A DNA stretch of 38,049 bases, taken from assembly GCA_964469165.1 (NCBI GenBank), contig CAYXXZ010000020.1, forward strand, positions 1-38,049. Reading direction: 5' to 3'. The position numbers and the translations under genes were made by a program. Positions 31,165 through 38,049 of the stretch are shown one piece after another; position 1 is the first letter of the stretch; every line of letters begins with the position of its first letter. The notes beneath the pieces were generated by a model. It saw only the letters and a list, made by a program, of their open reading frames with translations. It was not told the origin of the DNA and did not search any database. This DNA comes from CAYXXZ01 sp964469165. Its GTDB lineage: Bacteria > Pseudomonadota > Gammaproteobacteria > Pseudomonadales > Porticoccaceae.

Positions 31165-32367
31165 TCATTCGCCGCAGGGAAGCTCTCGCAGCCGCAACTG
31201 CAGCCAGTTAAAACCGATGCGTTCCTGTTCCAAACGCAGGCCGGGGCGGATGCGGTTGTCGCGCAGCTGGTCGTAGAGGTGGCGCTCTTCAGCCGTGAGT
31301 AGCGGCAGGTCGGCGCTGACCGGCTTGTCTTCTGTTCCCCAGAGATCGCGATGGGCATCCAGGGTTGGCTGATCCATTAGCAGCGACTGCACGTGACTGA
31401 AACGGTGGCGCAATTGGTTGAGAATGGCAAAACCGTGGGTGTCGATATCGCCCCAGTAGTGGATGCTGCACTGGTTCAGCCACTGGGCTTTGGCCAGCGC
31501 ATCCCAGCCGTAGCCGGCACCGAAAATGACCATGGCGTGGTCGCAGGGCGGGAAGACGAGAAAGTTGATTTCATTTTCGGTGATGAACACTTTTTTCACT
31601 GGCAACTGCAGTTGGCTGAAGCTGTCGGCGTCCAGGGTGATATCGGGTGCTTCCAATGCAGGCAGGATCGTAATGTCCGGATCGAGCAGGCGGAAACGGA
31701 TACGTATCGGTTTATCCAGAAAGCCATAGCGGGCGGCGAACTGGCTGGCGCCGGATCGGCTGCTGTCCACTTCCCCGGCGGGCAGCGTCAGATCCAGAAG
31801 CTCTGTCAATACGCGCCGGTGTGCCTCGATGAATTTACTGTGGATGCCCGGCAGGTCGATCTGCCGCAGATAGATGTTGGGCTGGGGGTTGGCGGAGCGC
31901 CAGGCCACCACGTCCAGCAGGCGGGGCCATTCCCGATGCAGCGCCAGTGCCTGCAGCGGACGCTTTTCCAGCCAGGGCAACAGGGCGGGGTGGTGTTGAC
32001 GGGTCAGCTCAAGCTGGGCGGTGAATTGTGTCCATTCAGCGCGTTTGCCGATCCAGCCCAGAGCGTTGTCGAGGCTGTCGATCCAGACGCTGTCGGGCAA
32101 CTGTTGCCTGCCCTGAACCCGATGGCGCACCTCGCGCCAGTCGATACGCAGCGCCGGGGTGGCCGCCAGTTCTGCGGCCCAGTTGCGCACCGCATCAAAC
32201 TGCTCGGTAAGGTCCGTTGAGCTGGGTGCCTTGAGTGCCAGGCGCAGCGGGAAGCGCGCCTGACCGGTGACCAAATCACGCAGCAATTCACCGCGCTCCC
32301 ACAGCCGCAGCAGCTGCTGGCGCAGTTGGGCGGGGCGGCTCCAGGCGGGTGCGGCGGGTTTGCTCAT
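31165..32367 (-). CDS. jetD: Wadjet nuclease subunit JetD (TOPRIM)
   Basis: JetD is the nuclease of the Wadjet anti-plasmid system, which cuts circular DNA after the SMC complex has extruded it. This 400-residue protein has an N-terminal DUF3322-type arm (about 1-190) and a C-terminal DUF2220/TOPRIM domain. The TOPRIM glutamate lies in VFITENE (Glu264 or Glu266). The D-x-D is YWGDIDTHG (Asp307, Asp309). A later acidic patch is R-L-E-Q-E-R-I. ATG 32367 overlaps the jetC stop by four bases (ATGA), which fixes the start; a longer open frame runs into jetC but is spurious. It is the last gene of jetABCD. Confidence 0.92.
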   Translation of the reverse strand: MSKPAAPAWSRPAQLRQQLLRLWERGELLRDLVTGQARFPLRLALKAPSSTDLTEQFDAVRNWAAELAATPALRIDWREVRHRVQGRQQLPDSVWIDSLDNALGWIGKRAEWTQFTAQLELTRQHHPALLPWLEKRPLQALALHREWPRLLDVVAWRSANPQPNIYLRQIDLPGIHSKFIEAHRRVLTELLDLTLPAGEVDSSRSGASQFAARYGFLDKPIRIRFRLLDPDITILPALEAPDITLDADSFSQLQLPVKKVFITENEINFLVFPPCDHAMVIFGAGYGWDALAKAQWLNQCSIHYWGDIDTHGFAILNQLRHRFSHVQSLLMDQPTLDAHRDLWGTEDKPVSADLPLLTAEERHLYDQLRDNRIRPGLRLEQERIGFNWLQLRLRELPCGE

Positions 32368-35300
32368 GGTGTCACGGGCTGCCGTGCGGCGGCTTTTTCG
32401 GTCTGGTATTCCTCGATCGACAGGTTGCGCAGACGGGAAGCGCGACCGCCTTCGTTGTGCACAAAGCCGACGCTGGAGACGTAGGGTTCGATGATGTGGA
32501 TCTTCTGCAGCGGCGTGACGATCAGCAGCTGCAGGTTGAGCTGGCGGAACAGCCGCAGGCCGTATTGTGCGGATTCGTCGGAGCCGCGCCCGAAGGCCTC
32601 GTCGATCACCACGAAGCGGAACGAGCGCGAGCGCACCGCGCCCCATTCCAGACCGAACTGATAGGCCAGGCTGGCGGCGAGAATGGTGTAGGCGAGTTTC
32701 TCTTTCTGCCCGCCGGATTTGCCGCCGGAATCCGAGTAGTGTTCATGTTCGCTGTGATCCTCGCGCCAGCGCTCGCTGGCGGCAAACAGGAACCAGTTGC
32801 GCACGTCGGTGACCTTGGCGGTCCAGCGACGATCCTGTTCAGACAAACCTTCGCGACCCCGGAAGCGGTCGATGATGGCCTTTACCTGAAGGAACTTGGC
32901 TTCCGAATACTGGGCGTCGTCCGAGCCGGTCAGGGTGCCCTCGGTGCAGGCGCGCAGATCCTGCTGGAAGTCGCGGATTTCGGCGTCCGGGCTGGGCTGG
33001 GATTCCAGCACGATATAGCGGCCCGGGTTGTAGTCGATCTCGGCCAGTGACTTGTTGATCAGCGCGATGCGCTCCTTGATGGTTTCCCGCTCGCGAGCCA
33101 GTTGCGCGTTGAAGTTGGCGATCTCGTTGATGGTGTTGACGTTGAGCAGCTCCTTGAAGCGCGCCACGAAACGCGGCAGGTCGTCGCGGTTCAGCTGTGC
33201 CAGCAGGGTTTCATACTCGAAGGCGGCATCCAGGCTGGCGTCGAAGTCGGCGGTTTCCAGCTTGAAGGCTTCCTTGAACGCACTCATGGCCTTGATGATT
33301 TTCTCGCTGAGGCGCTTGAGCTTGTTGTCCTCGGCATCAATGCGGGCCTGCAACCAGCGCCGCACGTCCTGCTCGCGATTGTCGCAGGACTCCACGCTCA
33401 GTTGGTGCTCGCCCAGCGCTTCGGCGCGCATCTGCTCCAGTTGGGTGGTGGGCCGCAGGTCGGGTTCTTCGTCGCTCAGCAGCTCTTCGGTCTGTTCGCG
33501 CAGGGCCTGGGCATCGGCTTGACGCTGTTCGAGCTTGGCGCGTTTGTCGCGGGCATCCTGCAGTTGCAGCGCGGTGGTCTGTTGCGTTTGCTGCAGTTCG
33601 CGCAGGCGCTGGTTGAGTTGCTGGAGAATATCCGAGGCGGATTCCAGGCGACGACGCTCCTCCTCCAGTTGTGCGATGACCGTGGCGATGCTGGCCCAGT
33701 CCAACTCGTCAAACTGGGTAAATTCCTCCAGGCGGCTGAGGGCGTCACGCCGCTCGCTCAGGCTGGCAAGCTGCTGCTGGATGCTGGCCACGTGCGCGCC
33801 GATCCCGGCCAAGTGAGTTTCCAATTGCTGGCGCTTGCCTTCCAGCACGGCAATCTTGGCGCTGTTGCTCCAGCCCAGCACATAGCGGCTGCGGTCGTCG
33901 ATGCGGTGGCGATCATCTTTCTCGTGGCGGCCGCTGGGATCCTTGATCTGGCCGGCACGGGTAATCGCCCGGGCTTCGCGGCGGAACTGTTCCTGGGTGG
34001 CGCAGCAGGCGACGTTGAATCTGTGCGCCAGCTCCCGCTCCAGCCAGTCGTAATAGGGTGAGTCGGGCTTGACCGCCAGTTTATGCACCAGCGAATCGGG
34101 GTGCAGGTCGGGCAGGTCGGCGGCGCGCCGTGAACGTACCTGAAAATACACCAGCCGGCCACGCAGTTGAACGCTGTCGACCCATTCGGCGACGGCTTTG
34201 TAATGCTCATCAGGTACCAGCAGCGCCAGGCCGAAACCGCGCAACAGGCGCTCGGCGGCGCCTTCCCAGTCGCGCTCGTCGTCCCGCACCTGGATCAGTT
34301 CACCGGCGAAAGGCAGATCCTCCTCCGCCAGATCGAGGGCGGCACAGAGCGCGCTGCGAATCCGCACCTGACGGTCGTCGATATTGCTGCGGCGGCGTTT
34401 CAGGCTGGAAATCTCGGCTTCCAGTTCGGTATGTTCCTGCTTGCCCTGGCGCAGGTTGAAGCCCTGCTCGGTCAGGGCGTTCTGCAGGTCTTCCTGCTGG
34501 TTGTTCACCTGCTCGCGCCAGCGCTGGTACTGGCTGCGCTGGGTGATGAAATTGGCACTGTCGGTGGCGGGTGTTTCGCCCAGCACCGCCGTCAGCCTGG
34601 CATAGCGATCGGCCTTGTTGCGGCGTTCATCGCGTAGCGCCTGCTGGCGGCGAATTTCCCGCGCCAGTTGCTCCAGCCGGTCGCCGCCGTTGTCATTGAT
34701 CGACTGCTTCAGCTCGTCGATCTGCAGCGCCTGCTGCTCATGGGTTGTGTTGAGACGGTTGATCTGGGCATCGCTGCGCTGCCATTCATCCGTCAGCAGA
34801 TTCAGGCGTTTGTCGATCAGCTCCAGCTTGAGCCCGGCGAAGTGGCTGCGCAGCTGTTCCCGGCACTGGCGCAGGCCGTCCTGTTCGGTTTGCAGTTCGT
34901 GGTGGCGGCTGCAATCGGCAACCAGTGGCGTCAGCATTTCCACCTGCTGCTGAGTTTTCAGCACCGCTTGATGGGCGCGGTTGAGATTGTCGAAGTGTTC
35001 CATCAGCGCCTGAATACGCGGGCCAACCTCGAAGGGTTCGAGCATGTGGCTGCGCACGAAATCGGTCAGGTTGCCCACCGATTTCATGGAGACGGTCTGG
35101 TGAAACAGTTCCAGGGCCTGATCGTTGTCGATGCCGAAGCGTCGCCGGAACCAGGCCGCATAGGGGGGAAAGCTGTCGTGAATCTCGGCGCCCAGGGCGC
35201 GCAGTTTCTTGCGCAGCAGGGGGATTTCCGCGCCGAACTGGCTGAAGTGTTCGGCAATCGACAACTCGCGTTCGGCGCCGAGGAAGAAGCGTGCCGGTTG

Positions 35301-35747
35301 GCTCTGGGCGTCCTTCATCCAGAACACCTGCGCCAGTGTCACGGTCTGATCGTAGCCGGCATTGTGGAATACGCCGAGGATCACCGAGTAGCTGTTGTGG
35401 TCGCGCAGGGATACCGGTCTGGCCGCCCCGGTGACTTCATTGCGTTCGGATTTGTAGTGCCCCAGCACATAGGAGCGCAGCGAGCGTTCCTTGCTGTCGG
35501 CCCCGGCGGCCTTGTTGTAGGCAATGCGTTGGGCCGGTACCAGCAGGGTGGTGATGGCATCCACCAGGGTGGACTTTCCGGAGCCGATATCGCCGGTGAG
35601 CAGGCCGTTCTTGCCATCCAGCTGCAGCGACCACACATGCCGGTCGAAGGTGCCCCAGTTGAACACCTCCAGTCGCATCAGGCGGAAGCCGGACAGGGTG
35701 TCGTCGGCGCAGAAATCCAGCCCCAGAGATTGACCTTCATTCATCAT
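32364..35747 (-). CDS. jetC: Wadjet SMC-like ATPase JetC
   Basis: JetC is the MukB-like motor of the Wadjet complex. The 1127-residue protein has an N-terminal head with Walker A GDIGSGKST (52-60), long coiled-coil arms (about 230-460 and 630-800, rich in Q, E, L, R), a central hinge region (about 490-620), and a C-terminal head with signature SGGKSGGQ (1007-1014) and Walker B VVIDEAF (Asp1049, Glu1050). All ATPase motifs are intact. The start overlaps the end of jetB by 11 bases; M-M-N allows ATG 35747 or 35744. It dimerises and, with JetA and JetB, extrudes DNA loops. Confidence 0.95.
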   Translation of the reverse strand: MMNEGQSLGLDFCADDTLSGFRLMRLEVFNWGTFDRHVWSLQLDGKNGLLTGDIGSGKSTLVDAITTLLVPAQRIAYNKAAGADSKERSLRSYVLGHYKSERNEVTGAARPVSLRDHNSYSVILGVFHNAGYDQTVTLAQVFWMKDAQSQPARFFLGAERELSIAEHFSQFGAEIPLLRKKLRALGAEIHDSFPPYAAWFRRRFGIDNDQALELFHQTVSMKSVGNLTDFVRSHMLEPFEVGPRIQALMEHFDNLNRAHQAVLKTQQQVEMLTPLVADCSRHHELQTEQDGLRQCREQLRSHFAGLKLELIDKRLNLLTDEWQRSDAQINRLNTTHEQQALQIDELKQSINDNGGDRLEQLAREIRRQQALRDERRNKADRYARLTAVLGETPATDSANFITQRSQYQRWREQVNNQQEDLQNALTEQGFNLRQGKQEHTELEAEISSLKRRRSNIDDRQVRIRSALCAALDLAEEDLPFAGELIQVRDDERDWEGAAERLLRGFGLALLVPDEHYKAVAEWVDSVQLRGRLVYFQVRSRRAADLPDLHPDSLVHKLAVKPDSPYYDWLERELAHRFNVACCATQEQFRREARAITRAGQIKDPSGRHEKDDRHRIDDRSRYVLGWSNSAKIAVLEGKRQQLETHLAGIGAHVASIQQQLASLSERRDALSRLEEFTQFDELDWASIATVIAQLEEERRRLESASDILQQLNQRLRELQQTQQTTALQLQDARDKRAKLEQRQADAQALREQTEELLSDEEPDLRPTTQLEQMRAEALGEHQLSVESCDNREQDVRRWLQARIDAEDNKLKRLSEKIIKAMSAFKEAFKLETADFDASLDAAFEYETLLAQLNRDDLPRFVARFKELLNVNTINEIANFNAQLARERETIKERIALINKSLAEIDYNPGRYIVLESQPSPDAEIRDFQQDLRACTEGTLTGSDDAQYSEAKFLQVKAIIDRFRGREGLSEQDRRWTAKVTDVRNWFLFAASERWREDHSEHEHYSDSGGKSGGQKEKLAYTILAASLAYQFGLEWGAVRSRSFRFVVIDEAFGRGSDESAQYGLRLFRQLNLQLLIVTPLQKIHIIEPYVSSVGFVHNEGGRASRLRNLSIEEYQTEKAAARQPVTP

Positions 35748-36396
35748 CGGTTTCCCGTGCGGTAGCGTTTACGCCGGACAGCTGGTTCTGGTAGCTGGCC
35801 AGCCGTGCGTCCATCTCGGACAGCCATTGCGCATCGACAAAGGCCTTGAGAATGCGCCGTACCTCATAGTTGGCGGGGCCGCTGGCGGCACCCCGGGCAG
35901 GCTTGAGCCGGTGCAGAAAGCCCAGATCGACCACCTTGTTGATGGTGCTTTCCAGCTGGTCGATCAGTTTCGCCTCGTTGGGGCCATCCGGCAGGAACAC
36001 CCGCACCAGCTCGACGATATCCTCGCGGCTCAGGACCAGGCGGGTATCGCCACCCCCGGCATCGAACTCGGCCAATTTTTTACGTAGCAGCGCCAGCAGC
36101 AGGCTCACCGGGTAGGACAAGGGGCGACGGGCTACCAGTCGTGGCAAGCGGGGTGTCGGGTCATCATCGGCTGGCTCGGGGCGGCTTTTGAGAAAGGCAT
36201 AACCTTCGGCCTCGTCCAGTACCAGTTCCAGGTTCAGAACGGCCACATAGTCGCGCACCCGCGCCTGCAGGTTGAGCAGCGCCGCCCATTGGCGGTCGTC
36301 GCTGTCCCGGTACAGGACGCCCTTGAGCAGGCCGATCAGCAGGGTGGAGAGGTCAGCGCTGGCAGTGGCTGGTGGGTGATCAGGTTGCTCTTCCAT
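35737..36396 (-). CDS. jetB: Wadjet subunit JetB (MukE/MksE-like)
   Basis: JetB is the winged-helix KITE-type subunit that binds the kleisin JetA. The 219-residue protein is of the DUF4194 type: L-L-K-G-V-L-Y-R-D, then R-R-P-L-S-Y-P-V-S-L-L-L-A-L-L-R-K-K-L and L-S-R-E-D-I-V-E-L-V-R-V-F-L-P. The C-terminal part has Y-E-V-R-R-I-L-K-A-F-V-D-A, typical of MukE-like proteins. It starts 21 bases after the jetA stop and ends overlapping jetC, so the operon is tight. The last 25 residues are polar and probably flexible. Confidence 0.92.
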   Translation of the reverse strand: MEEQPDHPPATASADLSTLLIGLLKGVLYRDSDDRQWAALLNLQARVRDYVAVLNLELVLDEAEGYAFLKSRPEPADDDPTPRLPRLVARRPLSYPVSLLLALLRKKLAEFDAGGGDTRLVLSREDIVELVRVFLPDGPNEAKLIDQLESTINKVVDLGFLHRLKPARGAASGPANYEVRRILKAFVDAQWLSEMDARLASYQNQLSGVNATARETDDE

Positions 36397-36417
36397 GGAG
36401 TTCTCGGAGTAGTCGGT

Positions 36418-37872
36418 TCAGCGGGTAAAGATCACCCGGGGCAGCCGGGCTGTGCGGTGTACCGGATCGCCATCGGCGGTTCGCGTGTGCCAGTGGATTG
36501 GCTCGGCGGCCTGTTCGTCCACAATGCTGGTGAAATGCTCGCTACCCAGTTGCAGATAGGTCACCAGCTCGGCCAGGCCGTGCTCCAGCGGCTGGCGCTG
36601 TACCAGCTCACGCAGGGTGATCTGGGGCTGCTCCTGCAGCGCCTGGCGGATATGGCGGGTGAGGCGTGCGCTGTCCACCACCACCTGGTCGAACAGGGCC
36701 GAGGGATCGACATCCTCTTCGCCTGCCTGCAATACCAGATCGGCCAGCACCGGCTTGCGACTGGGGGTGAACAGTGGGCGTTCCAGCGCCAGCTCGATAG
36801 CGGCGCGGGCTTCGGCCATCGCCATCAGATCGCCCGCTGGCGGTGTATCGCGCAGGGCCAGGGCCTTGCTCTCGATGCCATGCAGAATATCCATGATGCG
36901 ACGATTTTCCAGCCACGCCTGGTCGTCGAGAAAGCGCCGCAGCTGCTGGGACAGGGTGGCGACGGTGCGCTGGGTGTGTTCGCCGGCTTCCAGCCAGTCG
37001 TAGTGCAGGCGCCGGGTGCGGCTGTCCGGATTCAATGCCGCGACGGCAGGCAGCTCCAGCACCCGCTCCAGCAGTTCCGTCAGTTCTTCCTGGCGGCGGC
37101 TGGACAGCAGGAAATCCCAGAAGGCGCGAAAGCTCCTGCCCTGGTCGGAGTCGCTGATGGCATCGCGCTCACCCATGATCTCTTCCAGCAGTTCGCCCTT
37201 GCTGCCTTCCCACAGGGCTATGCGTTCGCGTACCCGGCGGTCGAGCTGGCGGAAGTTGTGCTCCACTTCGCGAAAATCGGTCAGCAACTCACGGGCGCCC
37301 TGCATGAACTGTTGGAAACGATCCTTCAGCGCCGTGTCGTCCAGCAGGGGGACGTCACCTGCTTCCACTCTGGTGATTTCTGCATCCAGCTCGGCGCGCT
37401 TTCGGTGCAACTCAGTCAGGCGTTTGGCCGGATCGGCCTCGCTGCCTTCGCTCATCTGTTTGAGCAGGTCGAACAGGGTCAGCAGGCGTGATTCGGTACC
37501 GACAAACTGCCGCTCGGACAGTTGCACCAGCCAGTTGATGGCCTTCTCCGTCGCCGGGGTGAGGTCGAACTGCGCTTCGTCGGTGCCCGGCTTGTAGTAC
37601 TTGCGCAGCCAGCCCTTGTCCGGCGCAGCCCAGTCGCTGAGATATTCCACTGCCGAGCGCGGAAAGGCCCCCTCACCCAGCTGCAGGCGCAGGGCGTAGA
37701 GCTCATCTTCCAGTGCCTCGGCGAGATCCGCCGCCGCCATCACCCGCACATTCGGCTCGACAAAGATTCGGTGCAAAAAGCCCGCCACCAGCGGAGCATG
37801 ATCGGAGCGCAGCAGCCGCCACGCGGGGTGGTGGGTACGCAGCCTGTCGAGGGTGGTGAAATCGAGGGGCAT
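36418..37872 (-). CDS. jetA: Wadjet kleisin subunit JetA (MukF/MksF-like)
   Basis: JetA is the kleisin that bridges the JetC heads. The 484-residue protein matches the DUF3375 family: L-R-T-H-H-P-A-W-R-L-L-R-S-D-H-A-P-L near the N-terminus, F-L-H-R-I-F, G-W-L-R-K-Y-Y-K-P-G-T-D-E, then a helical middle (E-R-Q-F-V-G-T-E-S-R-L), a coiled segment (about 165-245) and a C-terminal winged-helix-like part. It is the first gene of the operon. No Shine-Dalgarno is evident before ATG 37872, so initiation may be weak or leaderless. No in-frame alternative start with a better context was found. Confidence 0.93.
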   Translation of the reverse strand: MPLDFTTLDRLRTHHPAWRLLRSDHAPLVAGFLHRIFVEPNVRVMAAADLAEALEDELYALRLQLGEGAFPRSAVEYLSDWAAPDKGWLRKYYKPGTDEAQFDLTPATEKAINWLVQLSERQFVGTESRLLTLFDLLKQMSEGSEADPAKRLTELHRKRAELDAEITRVEAGDVPLLDDTALKDRFQQFMQGARELLTDFREVEHNFRQLDRRVRERIALWEGSKGELLEEIMGERDAISDSDQGRSFRAFWDFLLSSRRQEELTELLERVLELPAVAALNPDSRTRRLHYDWLEAGEHTQRTVATLSQQLRRFLDDQAWLENRRIMDILHGIESKALALRDTPPAGDLMAMAEARAAIELALERPLFTPSRKPVLADLVLQAGEEDVDPSALFDQVVVDSARLTRHIRQALQEQPQITLRELVQRQPLEHGLAELVTYLQLGSEHFTSIVDEQAAEPIHWHTRTADGDPVHRTARLPRVIFTR

Positions 37873-38049
37873 GGAGGGTGTAATCGGGCTCAGTCTTTGT
37901 GGGCGAGTATACCGGACAGGCGGTATTGCACCAGCATGGCTGCCGCAAGGCAGGGTAATAGCGCAACTGGCCTGCGATGCCCTCAGAATGGCAGTCTGGC
38001 AACGTCGACCGGCAGCGGGACTGATCGTGCATTCGGACCGGGGTTCCCA
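37873..38049 (-). promoter_or_regulatory. Upstream region of the jet operon with a candidate -10 box
   Basis: On the minus strand TATACT (37911-37906) lies 33 bases before the jetA ATG. No good -35 box stands 16-18 bases upstream. This may reflect activator dependence or low basal expression. The remaining sequence to the window end shows no gene I can support. Confidence 0.35.

Noticed and set aside
30945..31211. 88-codon frame M-D-D-G-K-R-K-P over the epoxide hydrolase remnant
   Set aside because: It is out of frame with the recognisable homology, Thr/Ala-rich and runs into the jetD end.
32368..32646. N-terminal extension of jetD
   Set aside because: The extra codons overlap the jetC end and encode an Arg/Ala-rich shadow. 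ATG 32367 with the ATGA overlap gives the normal family length.

Overview
This GC-rich window has the gene order of a marine gammaproteobacterium. A Cellvibrionales-type lineage such as Halieaceae or Spongiibacteraceae is my inference, from the sdhCDAB-sucAB-lpd-sucCD operon with divergent gltA, the TonB receptor style and the tandem GntR regulator. No rRNA, tRNA or CRISPR was seen.

Layout. (1) 1-6.7 kb is an oxidative catabolic neighbourhood: the tail of a short-chain dehydrogenase (SDR), a regulator with two GntR-like winged helices, a PAS-only protein on the minus strand, an old-yellow-enzyme/2,4-dienoyl-CoA-reductase-like flavoprotein, a second SDR and a soluble cytochrome P450. It ends in two REP-like inverted doublets. 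(2) 6.7-19.6 kb holds the TCA core: gltA on the minus strand, then sdhC, sdhD, sdhA, sdhB, sucA, sucB, lpd, sucC and sucD, closed by a 17-bp terminator. (3) 19.8-27.2 kb, mostly AT-richer, holds an ECF sigma factor, a FecR anti-sigma, an STN-type TonB-dependent receptor with a second internal signal peptide and start, a phosphotransferase-like protein with a degenerate catalytic loop, a small partner protein and an MFS transporter. (4) 27.5-31.15 kb carries two 378-residue paralogues (32 differences, all but four in the C-terminal half) that bracket a Phd/PIN toxin-antitoxin pair, followed by an epoxide hydrolase remnant. (5) 31.2-37.9 kb, minus strand, is a complete Wadjet-type operon jetABCD.

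How the parts fit. Region 2 is housekeeping respiration. In region 3, sigma, anti-sigma and STN receptor form a cell-surface signalling relay that senses an outer-membrane ligand; the kinase-like protein, its partner, the MFS transporter and perhaps the DHSWG paralogues may import and process that ligand (inference). Region 5 is a known type of anti-plasmid defence, a condensin-like SMC complex with a TOPRIM nuclease. It abuts a truncated catabolic gene and lies near a toxin-antitoxin pair, which suggests a site of repeated gene gain.

The most unusual signals are the receptor with two stacked export modules, the mosaic paralogue pair trapping a toxin-antitoxin module, the divergent kinase-like/partner pair, and the truncated gene beside the Wadjet operon.
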